From Desulfobacteraceae bacterium (lineage in GTDB: Bacteria; Desulfobacterota; Desulfobacteria; Desulfobacterales; Desulfobacteraceae): a stretch of DNA of 64,000 bases. The DNA lies in contig JADGEQ010000001.1 in the NCBI GenBank assembly GCA_016744295.1, positions 231,749 to 295,748 on the forward strand, written 5' to 3'. The notes beneath the pieces were generated by a model. That model saw only the letters and a program-made list of their open reading frames with translations. It made no database searches and was not told the DNA's origin. The translations under genes were made by a program, and so were the position numbers. Below, piece by piece: positions 28,974 through 38,902 of this stretch (the first letter of the stretch is position 1; each line of letters opens with the position of its first letter).

Positions 28974-29726
28974 TCATTCTTTATCTCCAAGGTAATTCAC
29001 CCGTGTGACAGGCCGTATTTTTTCGATTCTATCAAAATTGTGTTCACCATACCGTCCTGCCCTGGCATCAATTTTCTTTTTAAGGGCTATATACTTTATG
29101 TAATTGCCGTAGGGCTTACCCCTTAACCCGCCCGGACGATTTTTTAAATCCCGGGCCTGAATCCTGGCTCCCCGTTCAGGGTCCCTGTTCTTTTCATCAA
29201 AACCAGTCCCTGGATGGAGGGTATTCAAAATTGTGGAAAACCGGACTGCCTGCCCTCCCCTGTTTTTTCCCGGAGCTTTTGATTTCAGCGGCTTTTTCCC
29301 AGAAGACCTGGTCAGAGGACCTGCTTTTCGATAAAATTTTAATAAAATCCCCTTTTTGAGCCTCCTTAGAATATCCAAAAAACCGAGGTCTGTTTTGCCA
29401 GAAGCGTTTTTTTCCACAGCACCTGGCGGCGTGTTAGTAAATGTTTTGGCACTAGGTGCTTTGTCAGGCACGCCATCGGCCGAGGGCAGCAAGGGGGCCA
29501 GAAGATGAAAGGCCTGGTTGATCTGTTTCATCCGATCCATTCTGGCTTCTAGCTGGGTATCCCCAATTTCACTGTTTAGAAGGAAGTCCTGGGAATTACC
29601 ACCCGAAGGATAACGGTCCGGGTGGTATTTTTTGGCTAAATCCCGGAAGGCTTTTTTTGCCTGGGCCAGGGATGCCCCCGGCCCAAGGCCGAGTGTTTTA
29701 TAGGCAGTTTTCTGGTTCATTCCCAT
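28974..29726 (-). CDS. DnaJ-domain protein
   Basis: 250 residues from the ATG at 29726, which has GGGAGG spaced 8; a longer start at 29747 has none. J-domain at about 5-75: AYKTLGLGPGASLAQAKKAF and the HPD tripeptide in AKKYHPDRYPSGG, with an insertion before helix IV. The remaining 170 residues are low-complexity and rich in Lys, Arg, Gly and Pro, without Zn-finger or client-binding domains. Probably a specialised DnaK co-chaperone; its target is unknown. Confidence 0.85.
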   Translation of the reverse strand: MGMNQKTAYKTLGLGPGASLAQAKKAFRDLAKKYHPDRYPSGGNSQDFLLNSEIGDTQLEARMDRMKQINQAFHLLAPLLPSADGVPDKAPSAKTFTNTPPGAVEKNASGKTDLGFLDILRRLKKGILLKFYRKAGPLTRSSGKKPLKSKAPGKNRGGQAVRFSTILNTLHPGTGFDEKNRDPERGARIQARDLKNRPGGLRGKPYGNYIKYIALKKKIDARAGRYGEHNFDRIEKIRPVTRVNYLGDKE

Positions 29727-29835
29727 AAAAATACCTCCCAGGGCCAATCCAAGTCAAGATAATTTGAACGGGATTTATTTGAAATATTTAAAATGAAGTG
29801 ATACATTCTTTTTCAAACCCACAAAAGGAGACTCC

Positions 29836-31581
29836 ATGATCCCCGCTAGCTTTACTTCCATACAAATCGGAAAAGATCCAGACTTTGATGCCTGGTTTAC
29901 TGTTTTTTTTCTTGAGAACCATATCGATCCATTTGCTTATCCCACAAAAGTCAGCACCATCGAGCAAATTGAATTTATGGTCTACCCGGAAAATAATGAA
30001 CGCTTCTATCCCTGTTCCGATAAAATGTTTGATGCCATCATGTCCCGGAAATATCCAAATTTGCTTAAAGAAAAATACAAAAAGGTCTATGACAAGGTAA
30101 TTCAACTGGTGGATGATGTCATAGACTCTGATTATGACCGGCAATTTTTAAAATCCCTGATAAAAATCAAATATGATCATGAGATAGAAACCGGGCTTCT
30201 AATCCCTTCCCGCCTGGAGAAAAGGCTGTATAAAATCTTTTTGAGCCGGACCCATATTGAAAACCCTTACTTTGATGAAAAAAAACGAGAAAACAGCCGG
30301 GTAAAAAGACTGCTCACCTCTGAAACATTTCAAAAAGTGTTGAACCAGATAAACGGGTCCATAGAAAATATCGACAATTTATCCTTGTATGAACTAAGGG
30401 AAAAAATAAAAGAGATTGAATTTCACCGGCTGTTGAGTCTCTTGTCCGCCCCGAATTTATGGCGGTGTGAAAATTATAAAACCCCCGCCTTGTCCCAGAT
30501 CAAAACAATTTTCGACACCCGGATAACGGGAAATGGATTGGCCCGGCTGACCGCGCTGATCCACACCCCCAAAAGAAAAATTCTCTGGCTTGTGGACGAA
30601 TCAGGCGCCGTGGTAGTGGATATTTTCATTGCCAGATTTTTAGCAGACTTAGGTCATATTGTTATTCTAGCAGTTAAAGAAACACCGTTTTTCAAAAAAA
30701 TATCCCTCACCGATACCCGGACAGATCCGACATTGGCAAAAGCCCTTGAAAATGCACATTTTATCCATGAAAAGACCATCAGCAAAAACAAACTTGTCCA
30801 GCGCCTCAAACAGAATGAAAATATCTATGTAATCTCCGACGGCACCCAGGAAATATTAAATCTATTGCTGACATCCACCACCTTTTCCCGCATCTTCAAG
30901 GAGGTAGACTGTGTAATCTCAAGGGGCAGAGAACAGAAAAACCGCCTGATCAATACCCATTTTCAGTTCACCAGGGACATCATCAATATCAGTGAGGAAA
31001 AAGAAGAGCTGTCTGTCACCTATAAACCCCGACATCCTGATTTTATAAATTTTTCCCACACAGACCTTGAAGAAAAGGCAAACAAAATCATCGATCAGAT
31101 GAAATCCGCCAAATCCCGGAACATGACCGTGATGTTTTACTCAGGTATCATCGGCTCCATACCCGGAAAAATAGATGTGGCCAAAGAGATCATGGGCCTC
31201 TTTATTCAAGATTTAAACCAGCTATCTGCCGACCTGTTCATCATCAACCCCTCCCGGTATTATGAACTCGGGATGGACGCAGATGACCTCATGTATATGT
31301 GGGAAATTGTCCAGACAAGCGGCTATATTGATATCTGGCGATTCCAGACAGCAGACGATATTACCGATAGCTTTGCCCTGATGAACAAAAAAGTTCCCCC
31401 GGAATGGATTGGAAAGGACTCAACCTACAGCACCGGCTGTACAAAGGAAATGAGAATCGCCCAGGAGGTCCAGAAAAAAAATCCCGAGATGCAACTCATT
31501 GGCCCGTCACTGGACAAATTCATGCGGCGCAATGAATACGGGGTGGGATCCATGTATGACCAGCGTCTGGCCGACATATAG
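29836..31581 (+). CDS. DUF89/ARMT1-like damage-control phosphatase domain protein
   Basis: 581 residues. The C-terminal half carries a DUF89-like core: ILWLVDESGAVVVDIFIARFL replaces the classical DNxGE motif by DESGA, then VILAVKETPFFKKISLTDTR, YVISDGTQ and DCVISRGREQKN. The C terminus (about 440-581) has an additional domain with MFYSGIIGSIPGKIDVAKEI. DUF89 enzymes are metal-dependent phosphatases acting on damaged sugar phosphates or cofactors. N-terminal domain (1-230) is helical and unrecognised. ATG with AAAGGAG. Identification is by motif order only. Confidence 0.65.
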   Translation: MIPASFTSIQIGKDPDFDAWFTVFFLENHIDPFAYPTKVSTIEQIEFMVYPENNERFYPCSDKMFDAIMSRKYPNLLKEKYKKVYDKVIQLVDDVIDSDYDRQFLKSLIKIKYDHEIETGLLIPSRLEKRLYKIFLSRTHIENPYFDEKKRENSRVKRLLTSETFQKVLNQINGSIENIDNLSLYELREKIKEIEFHRLLSLLSAPNLWRCENYKTPALSQIKTIFDTRITGNGLARLTALIHTPKRKILWLVDESGAVVVDIFIARFLADLGHIVILAVKETPFFKKISLTDTRTDPTLAKALENAHFIHEKTISKNKLVQRLKQNENIYVISDGTQEILNLLLTSTTFSRIFKEVDCVISRGREQKNRLINTHFQFTRDIINISEEKEELSVTYKPRHPDFINFSHTDLEEKANKIIDQMKSAKSRNMTVMFYSGIIGSIPGKIDVAKEIMGLFIQDLNQLSADLFIINPSRYYELGMDADDLMYMWEIVQTSGYIDIWRFQTADDITDSFALMNKKVPPEWIGKDSTYSTGCTKEMRIAQEVQKKNPEMQLIGPSLDKFMRRNEYGVGSMYDQRLADI

Positions 31582-31637
31582 AAAACAATTACCCCTTGTT
31601 CAATAATACTGCCAGGCCAGGTTGCCAGATCAGACTG

Positions 31638-32030
31638 TTAGGCCAGGCTGTCAAGGGCACGGCCAAATGCCTCCAGGGCATGGTCGGCACAATGGCTTTC
31701 TTTTGCGGGCAGTGTTTTTAAAAAATTTACGATATCTTCTGGTCTGATACCCCTTGCCTGCTCAATGCTGGTGTTCAGGGCCAGTTTGATGATTGTGTTG
31801 GCACAGGCATGGGAGAAAAGGCAACCCTTAATATCATAGGAAATGGAGATGAGTTCTTCCTTTTTTGTCATCAAATAAAATTCAACCGCATCGCCGCAAT
31901 CCCTGACATTTTTCCCATATCCGTCGGGGGCCTGAACACTTTCCTGGTAGTCCCGCTTCATGGCCATTTCAAGAAATTCAAGAGAATGATCATTCCAAAA
32001 GTCAAAGGATTCCTCTGTCGACTTTGTCAT
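31638..32030 (-). CDS. NifU/IscU N-terminal-like iron-sulfur scaffold protein
   Basis: 130 residues. The three cysteine positions of the scaffold fold are visible: NVRDCGDAVEFYL, KGCLFSHACANTIIKLAL and ESHCADHALEAF. It could hold a nascent Fe-S cluster in the cytoplasm. No iscS, nifS or other isc gene is near. The usual Asp beside the first Cys (CGD) is present. Confidence 0.85.
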   Translation of the reverse strand: MTKSTEESFDFWNDHSLEFLEMAMKRDYQESVQAPDGYGKNVRDCGDAVEFYLMTKKEELISISYDIKGCLFSHACANTIIKLALNTSIEQARGIRPEDIVNFLKTLPAKESHCADHALEAFGRALDSLA

Positions 32031-32594
32031 ATAGTTTTTAATCCCAAAATTATAATTAATCCGAAGGTCACAACGAGGCGAATATTACACGTTCTAAAAA
32101 AAAGCACAAGACCAGGCCCAAAGAGATCTAGCAGTTCTCCACGAGAAATAATTATCATTTAAGGGAAAACGAACCAAAGGATTTGTTAATCCTAACCTTA
32201 TATTCAAAAAAACTATAATAATTTTATCAAAAAATAGGGCTTTCCCTGATTGATATTTTTTGTTTTTCTTTCTATCTACATGATAAATAAAATCAGAATA
32301 CACATGCCCCTGTACCTAGGCAACGCTAAATCCTGTCTTGTTCACCACCAAACACACTTTTAGTCACATATAAATTTTCCAAATGAAGCATGGTGAAAAC
32401 GGTATGGGCTACTCTTTTACAGATTAAACCAATGAAGGTTTTCGCAATGGAATATCCCCTCAAACTATGCAAGCCATGGCTCCCTTAGGAATTTTGATTC
32501 CTTTGGGGGCGCTCCAAAATTCAAGATGAATCCTGGCCCAGGGTTCCCGTGTTTAAATAAAATATATTCTATCTATAAAATTGGGAGGATTAAA
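32031..32594. other. Non-coding stretch with strong hairpin
   Basis: 564 bases without a supported gene. It includes promoter space for the NifU-like gene and for the small gene at 32595 (ribosome site GGGAGG at 32583), plus the structured element listed at 32479. No riboswitch class was recognised. Confidence 0.5.
32472..32522. repeat. Palindrome and 12-bp stem-loop
   Basis: AGCCATGGCT (32472-32481) is a perfect palindrome. GCTCCC-TT-AGGAAT at 32479-32492 pairs with ATTCCT-TT-GGGGGC at 32497-32510 around a TTTG loop, and GAATTTTG (32489-32496) alternatively pairs with CAAAATTC (32515-32522). No T tract follows, so it is not a plain terminator; mutually exclusive pairings are possible. Confidence 0.55.
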
Positions 32595-32903
32595 ATGATT
32601 CTTTACGTTTGCAAATGGGATATTCTGCCTGGAAAAACAGAAGCATATAACGAATGGTCCCAGACAGCAATGAAACGCCAGTTCAGTGTTCCAGGAATTA
32701 AAGAATTCAGAGGATACAGGCCGGTAACAGGCTCACACCAGATTATTATAACCTATGAATTTGCAAATTTTTCAGCCTGGGCAACCTGGGTTGAAAACGA
32801 AACAGTTCAAAAGGTCAATCAGGAACTGCGAGATTATGCATTAAATATAAAATTTGATCTTTTGGGTCCGTCTCCCATCGTACCAGAACCCATTCGATTT
32901 TAA
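32595..32903 (+). CDS. Small protein, probable antibiotic-biosynthesis-monooxygenase-like fold
   Basis: 102 residues from the ATG at 32595, with GGGAGG ideally placed; the frame is open further upstream but has no ribosome site there. Pattern MILYVCKWDILPGKTEAYNEW, then PGIKEFRGYRPVTGSHQIII and ANFSAWATWVEN is that of dimeric alpha-beta-barrel (ABM/EthD) domains. Function unknown. Followed after 93 bases by another small beta-alpha-beta protein gene. Confidence 0.65.
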   Translation: MILYVCKWDILPGKTEAYNEWSQTAMKRQFSVPGIKEFRGYRPVTGSHQIIITYEFANFSAWATWVENETVQKVNQELRDYALNIKFDLLGPSPIVPEPIRF

Positions 32904-32996
32904 AAATTTTAAAAATGGTATCATATTTTTAGGGAATGGAAATCCATAGCAAGAACATAGCCATAAAAACAAACATTTAATAAAAGGAAATAACCC

Positions 32997-33287
32997 ATGG
33001 GAAAATATTTGATGCTCTGGACATTGAACAGATCTCTTCTACCAATTGACCCCCACGAACGGGGCCAAGGATTTGCAGCATTGATGGCATTTGTTGCACA
33101 AGACATTGAGGTCGGCTTAACAAAGGATTGGGGATGTTTTGTTGGTGAAGGAAATGGATATTGCGTTGTGGAGGGAAGCGAGGTTGATATTTCCAAAATG
33201 ATCCAGCAATATAGCCCTTTTTGCGAATTTGCAACCCATCCAATTGCATCCTTCGATCAAATGACTGAAGTGATTAGATCAATTTAA
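32997..33287 (+). CDS. Small DUF3303-like protein
   Basis: 96 residues. GKYLMLWTLNRSLLPIDPHE at the start, DWGCFVGEGNGYCVVEGSEV in the middle and YSPFCEFATHPIASFDQMTE at the end match the layout of DUF3303 proteins (ferredoxin-like fold). Function unknown. Ribosome site AAAGGA. Likely co-transcribed with the gene at 32595. Confidence 0.6.
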   Translation: MGKYLMLWTLNRSLLPIDPHERGQGFAALMAFVAQDIEVGLTKDWGCFVGEGNGYCVVEGSEVDISKMIQQYSPFCEFATHPIASFDQMTEVIRSI

Positions 33288-33433
33288 TTTGTATACAAAC
33301 CTGTTTGCAACCCGAAAAATAATAATAAATAGCCCTATAATCACACCTTTTCTCAATTGATTATGGGGCTATTGATTTTAAATCACCCAGGTTGCCCTTG
33401 CCAAAACAACCTAGTTCTGGTTTACCTGTGTGA

Positions 33434-34021
33434 CTATTTTGCTGTCAGGGCTTCCATGGTAAGTTCTACCTCTACATCATTGCCAACAACACCCATTTTC
33501 AGAAATTTACCATTGCCAACCTTGTAATCAAGCCGGGGGATAATAAAAGTTGTCTGAAACCCACTGACATTCTTCTTCTTATCAAAGGGGTGGGGCTGTG
33601 GCTGAAAAAATTGGAACTCAATGTTTATTTTTTTTGTAACATCCTTAATGGTCATCATGCCTTCCAATGCATAACGATTGCCCTTTAAATGGGAAATCTT
33701 AGATGATTTGAATTTCATTTCAGGGAATTTATCAGAATAAAAGAAATCTTTTGATCGCAGGTGATTATCTCGTTTTCCATTGTTTGTGTTCACGCTGTCA
33801 ACCTTAACAGTAAAATCAAATTTTCCCGCATCCAATTTGTCAGGGTCAAAAACGATATCTCCTTTGAAATCAATAAATTGACCTGAAACAGTGGTAAGGA
33901 TATGTTTTATTTCAAACCGGATTTCAGAATGATCCGCATCTATACGCCACTGGGATGCAGAAACTTGAGACGAGAAAAAAACCAATACAAATAAACTCAA
34001 AAATCTAATCAAAGCTTTCAT
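33434..34021 (-). CDS. YceI-family periplasmic protein
   Basis: 195 residues with a Sec signal peptide (ALIRFLSLFVLVFFSSQVSA). Lipocalin-like YceI domain from about residue 25: WRIDADHSEIRFEIKHILTT, FDFTVKVDSVNTNNGKRDNHLRS and a final VGNDVEVELTMEA. Family members bind isoprenoid chains such as ubiquinone precursors in the periplasm; a quinone or polyprenyl ligand here is an inference. Downstream of, and in the same direction as, the ferric-reductase-type gene (132 bases apart). Confidence 0.9.
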   Translation of the reverse strand: MKALIRFLSLFVLVFFSSQVSASQWRIDADHSEIRFEIKHILTTVSGQFIDFKGDIVFDPDKLDAGKFDFTVKVDSVNTNNGKRDNHLRSKDFFYSDKFPEMKFKSSKISHLKGNRYALEGMMTIKDVTKKINIEFQFFQPQPHPFDKKKNVSGFQTTFIIPRLDYKVGNGKFLKMGVVGNDVEVELTMEALTAK

Positions 34022-34153
34022 GGATTCTCTCCTATATTTCGCAGGTTAATGATAAAGGTTACCGTTTCTCTGGTAAGAACAAAATGTTTTTTTTGTTCCT
34101 TCAAACTAAGACAGAAATATCGTCATGTAAACCCATAGGCCAAGTATCAAACA

Positions 34154-34765
34154 TCATTTCAGATATTTTCGAACCAATAAAAGAATGACGATCCCCCCCC
34201 CTGCACCCAATGCATAAAAAGGAATTCCTGATTCAAAGGTCCGGCTCACATTAAACACATGGACAAACATCAGCAAGAAAATACCCGGTGCAATTTGTTT
34301 GTGCAAACCCCGCCAAATCTTGTAATCGATGCCAAGTTTCTTTTGCCAATGGGATATCCCGACAAACAGAATCAATAAGGCCAAAAGAAGAATGCCGATA
34401 AATTCGGGCCAGTATTTGAATTTCAATGGAAATAAAACAAAATGGTCCGCACCCAATATAAGAAGCGGATGGATCAGGGCTATGATTAAAATTGCCAACC
34501 CATTATTGCGGTGATATTGGAAAAGTTTTTTAAGGCCCCAAATTTTATCCAGCGCTGAAAAACGTCCGATCAGGATCAATTGAAAAGACATAAGCATGGC
34601 AGCCATAATACCCAAAATTTTACCCGTTCTGAGCATGAATTTGTCGATACCCGTTTTATAATAGATGGACGGAGATTCGAAATAAAAGGGTATGGTGCAG
34701 GCAACACCCAGAACAGCAAGCAAAATTAAACCTATAATGAATTTTGAAACTCCATTTTTTCGCAT
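34154..34765 (-). CDS. Ferric-reductase-like transmembrane b-type cytochrome protein
   Basis: 203 residues, six hydrophobic segments. Candidate heme-ligand histidines in pairs: YHRNNGLAILIIALIHPLLI and LHKQIAPGIFLLMFVHVF. This is the membrane domain only, without the FAD/NAD reductase module, so an electron partner must come from elsewhere. Ribosome site GAGGTGAC before the ATG. The pairing with a YceI protein suggests membrane-quinone electron transfer, an inference. Confidence 0.82.
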   Translation of the reverse strand: MRKNGVSKFIIGLILLAVLGVACTIPFYFESPSIYYKTGIDKFMLRTGKILGIMAAMLMSFQLILIGRFSALDKIWGLKKLFQYHRNNGLAILIIALIHPLLILGADHFVLFPLKFKYWPEFIGILLLALLILFVGISHWQKKLGIDYKIWRGLHKQIAPGIFLLMFVHVFNVSRTFESGIPFYALGAGGGIVILLLVRKYLK

Positions 34766-34778
34766 ACTGTCACCTCAA

Positions 34779-34800
34779 TTACAATTTAAAAAAATTGTAA
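34779..34800. promoter_or_regulatory. Inverted repeat before the ferric-reductase-like gene
   Basis: TTACAATTT (34779-34787) and AAATTGTAA (34792-34800) are a perfect 9-base inverted repeat with a 4-base centre, ending about 13 bases upstream of the ATG on the minus strand. It looks like an operator for a dimeric repressor or a leader hairpin. Confidence 0.5.
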
Positions 34801-34999
34801 GAATACCTAGGGCTAATTTTATACAATGCTTTAAATTTTGTCAATTTTCGGTTCTAATGTCCACCTGCCACCCGGTGGCTAACAGATTTTTTTTGACAGG
34901 GGTGGGAGCTAAACAATGGGGAAATTCAATTTATCACATGGATTCTCACACAAACTAAAAAAGGTTTTCAAGCTGAAAGCCGAAAACCCATGGTATGAG

Positions 35000-35076
35000 T
35001 GGCGCGCCTGGCAGGATTCGAACCTGCGACCCCCTGATTCGTAGTCAGATACTCTATCCAGCTGAGCTACAGGCGC
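35000..35076 (-). tRNA. tRNA-Arg (ACG)
   Basis: Minus strand: acceptor GCGCCTG/CAGGCGC, D arm AGCTCAGCTGGATAGAGT, anticodon loop CTACGAA with anticodon ACG, T arm GCAGGTTCGAATCCTGC. CCA is encoded. The ACG anticodon is the substrate for inosine formation by TadA, whose gene lies 550 bases away. Confidence 0.97.
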
Positions 35077-35277
35077 ACATCACGGAAACAGGTTATATCA
35101 GAGCCTCTTTACAATTTCAAGACATTTTCCATTTCTCGGCAAAATTAGGCAATTCAATTCAGAAGGAACAGGAAATGCGATCAAAGGGAAAACAGGATTA
35201 GATCCTAAAGCATCAGTAGATTTGGCAATTTTATGATGCTGATCCTTGGGCATTGGCTTGCTAAAAAACCCATGACG

Positions 35278-35475
35278 CTAATTGAATGTTGCCCACAGGT
35301 ATCGATTTTTCAGGTCAAGGTTAACAGAATTCCATTTTGAAAATCTTACCCAGAACTCACGGCGTTCTCCCGATATCCGTCGTTCTCCCTTTCTTCGTTC
35401 CAAACACGATGTTGACATCGTCTGCCTTCTTTGAATAGTGCTTCTTCGATCAAAAGGGGTTCTGTAAATTTCCAT
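35278..35475 (-). CDS. Small arginine-rich hypothetical protein
   Basis: 65 residues with repeated RR motifs: FDRRSTIQRRQ and ERRKGERRISGERRE, net strongly basic. Short GERR-type stretches are common in regulatory-protein linkers of this lineage, but no domain is recognised here and no clear ribosome site precedes the ATG. It could be a nucleic-acid-binding peptide or a non-coding frame. Confidence 0.35.
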   Translation of the reverse strand: MEIYRTPFDRRSTIQRRQTMSTSCLERRKGERRISGERREFWVRFSKWNSVNLDLKNRYLWATFN

Positions 35476-35589
35476 GTTTTTTAACCTAATTATTTTTAAA
35501 TTATTCTATAAAAATTACAAGAGATCGTATCCAAATATCAATTTAACCCGGCAAATTCAATCGGGAAAACCCTGATTTTTGAAAATTAT

Positions 35590-35618
35590 TTGACCTTGGG
35601 AAAAAAGACTTATATAAG
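35590..35618 (+). promoter_or_regulatory. Sigma-70 promoter for tadA-purA
   Basis: TTGACC at 35590-35595, 17-base spacer, TATAAG at 35613-35618. The predicted start near 35625 leaves fewer than ten bases before the tadA ATG, so the mRNA would be nearly leaderless unless a further promoter exists. Confidence 0.6.
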
Positions 35619-35631
35619 TATAGGCTGAAAT

Positions 35632-37373
<1,742 letters not shown>

Positions 37374-37374
37374 A

Positions 37375-37403
37375 TTGACTTTTATGAAATTTTAATATAT
37401 CTA
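37375..37403 (+). promoter_or_regulatory. Candidate promoter for tRNA-Pro
   Basis: TTGACT at 37375-37380, 17-base spacer, TATCTA at 37398-37403, directly after the purA stop and about 15 bases before the tRNA. Confidence 0.4.
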
Positions 37404-37418
37404 AGATTGTCTAATAGT

Positions 37419-37495
37419 CGGGATGTGGCTCAGCCTGGTAGAGCACAGCGTTCGGGACGCTGGGGTCGGAGGTTCAAATCCTCTCATCCCGACCA
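37419..37495 (+). tRNA. tRNA-Pro (CGG)
   Basis: Acceptor CGGGATG/CATCCCG, anticodon stem CAGCG/CGCTG enclosing TTCGGGA with anticodon CGG, T arm GGAGGTTCAAATCCTC, encoded CCA at 37493-37495. Confidence 0.97.
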
Positions 37496-37573
37496 CCTTT
37501 CTTAGTTGGCAGGTATAAACAAAAACTGTTTGGGTTAGTAAAATCCGGCATAACCTGAATTAAGGAATGGGTA

Positions 37574-38704
37574 ATGGACTCCTCTTTTGCACCTGCAAAA
37601 AGAACCGAAAAACGAAAACTCAAAAATCAAATCGCCGACATCAGCCAAAATCCCATCATGGATGCCCTGCTAAAAACTGCTTCAGGCCTTCTGGTGGTAC
37701 TGAATGAAGACAGACAGATTGTCGCCCTGAACCATTCCTTTATAGAAAAACTGGGTATTAAAGATGCGCAGGAAGCACTGGGGCTTCGCCTTGGCGAAAC
37801 CATGGGTTGTGTCCATGCCGTTAAAAAACCTGCCGGTTGCGGCACAACAGAATATTGTGTTTCCTGTGGTGCAGCAATTGCCATGATGGCTGCCATCATG
37901 GATAACCAAACCAATGAGCAGACCTGCGCCCTGGTATCCGATAAAAACGGAACCGTGTCAGACATTTGTCTGCAGGTGAAAGCCGAACCCATTGAGATTG
38001 ACAACAAACGGTGGATCATTTTTTATGCCCAGGATATTACCCAGCAGCAATTCTGGATCAATCTGGACCATGTCTTTTTCCATGATATCAATAATACCCT
38101 GGCAGCATTATATGGGAATGTTCAATTGTTTGAAATGAACAATTCTGAAAATCCAGAAATTGAGCCCATAAGACAAGGGGTTGAACGACTGATCAAAGAA
38201 ATTGCGATCCAAAAAAATTTTTCCCAGCACAAGGATGCAACCTATACATCGGTCAAGATGCCCGTATCCCTGAGCGATATCAAAAGAGAACTTGGATTGA
38301 TCATCAAAGGCCATGGCGCGTCTTCCAAAAAAGAAATCATTGAAGACTGGCCCTGGGAAGATGTGATACTGGAAACCGACCCCCTTCTTCTGGCCAGAAT
38401 TCTTGGTAATATGGTTATCAATGCATTGGAAGCCACCGAAGAAGGCGGCTCTATTCACATCCTCGTGACCATGACCCAGGGAGAAATCTCCTGGAACGTC
38501 TGGAACAACACCTGTATCCCCGGCCCCATACAAAAAAGAATTTTCCAGCGCTATTTCAGCTCAAAACCAGGTGATCGCCGTGGACTTGGCACCTATTCCA
38601 TGAAATTATTCGGCGAAAAATATCTTAAGGGTAAAATAACATTCCTATCCACTGAGGATCAGGGGACTAGGTTCACCTTCAACCTTCCCTTCCATCCCAT
38701 GTAA
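37574..38704 (+). CDS. PAS-domain sensor histidine kinase
   Basis: 376 residues, cytoplasmic (no membrane segment). PAS domain at about 28-160 with a cysteine-rich insert (GCGTTEYCVSCGAA). Histidine region HDINNTLAALYGNVQLF near 175, N box LLARILGNMVINALEATEEGG and G box GDRRGLGTYSMKLFGEKYL. The Cys cluster may hold a metal or react to redox state; unproved. No response regulator is adjacent. ATG with AAGGAATGGG. Confidence 0.85.
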   Translation: MDSSFAPAKRTEKRKLKNQIADISQNPIMDALLKTASGLLVVLNEDRQIVALNHSFIEKLGIKDAQEALGLRLGETMGCVHAVKKPAGCGTTEYCVSCGAAIAMMAAIMDNQTNEQTCALVSDKNGTVSDICLQVKAEPIEIDNKRWIIFYAQDITQQQFWINLDHVFFHDINNTLAALYGNVQLFEMNNSENPEIEPIRQGVERLIKEIAIQKNFSQHKDATYTSVKMPVSLSDIKRELGLIIKGHGASSKKEIIEDWPWEDVILETDPLLLARILGNMVINALEATEEGGSIHILVTMTQGEISWNVWNNTCIPGPIQKRIFQRYFSSKPGDRRGLGTYSMKLFGEKYLKGKITFLSTEDQGTRFTFNLPFHPM

Positions 38705-38778
38705 AAGACAAACTTTTTGATAGGCCCCCTATCCCGGATAAACGGTATTATATCCCATGGATTCCCAGGTTAAAAGAC

Positions 38779-38808
38779 TTGACAAACCAACTGTTTACAT
38801 AGTTTTAT
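38779..38808 (+). promoter_or_regulatory. Candidate promoter for dctQM
   Basis: TTGACA at 38779-38784 with TTTTAT after 18 bases (or TTATAA after 20). It lies about 95 bases before the dctQ start in an otherwise empty 198-base gap. Confidence 0.45.
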
Positions 38809-38902
38809 AAAGATTCAGCTTTTATTGGAACAATAACGATACCATCTTTATTTAACCAGACTTAATAAAATATATTTATAATGAAAGGGAGCTGTAGCTT
38901 TT

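Noticed and set aside
34995..35201. Plus-strand frame starting with GRIRTCDPLIRSQILYPAE
   Set aside because: This is the well-known false protein read from the antisense of a tRNA gene, here tRNA-Arg.
35240..35262. Sigma-54-like element (GG-N10-GC)
   Set aside because: No plus-strand gene starts within a sensible distance; probably chance.
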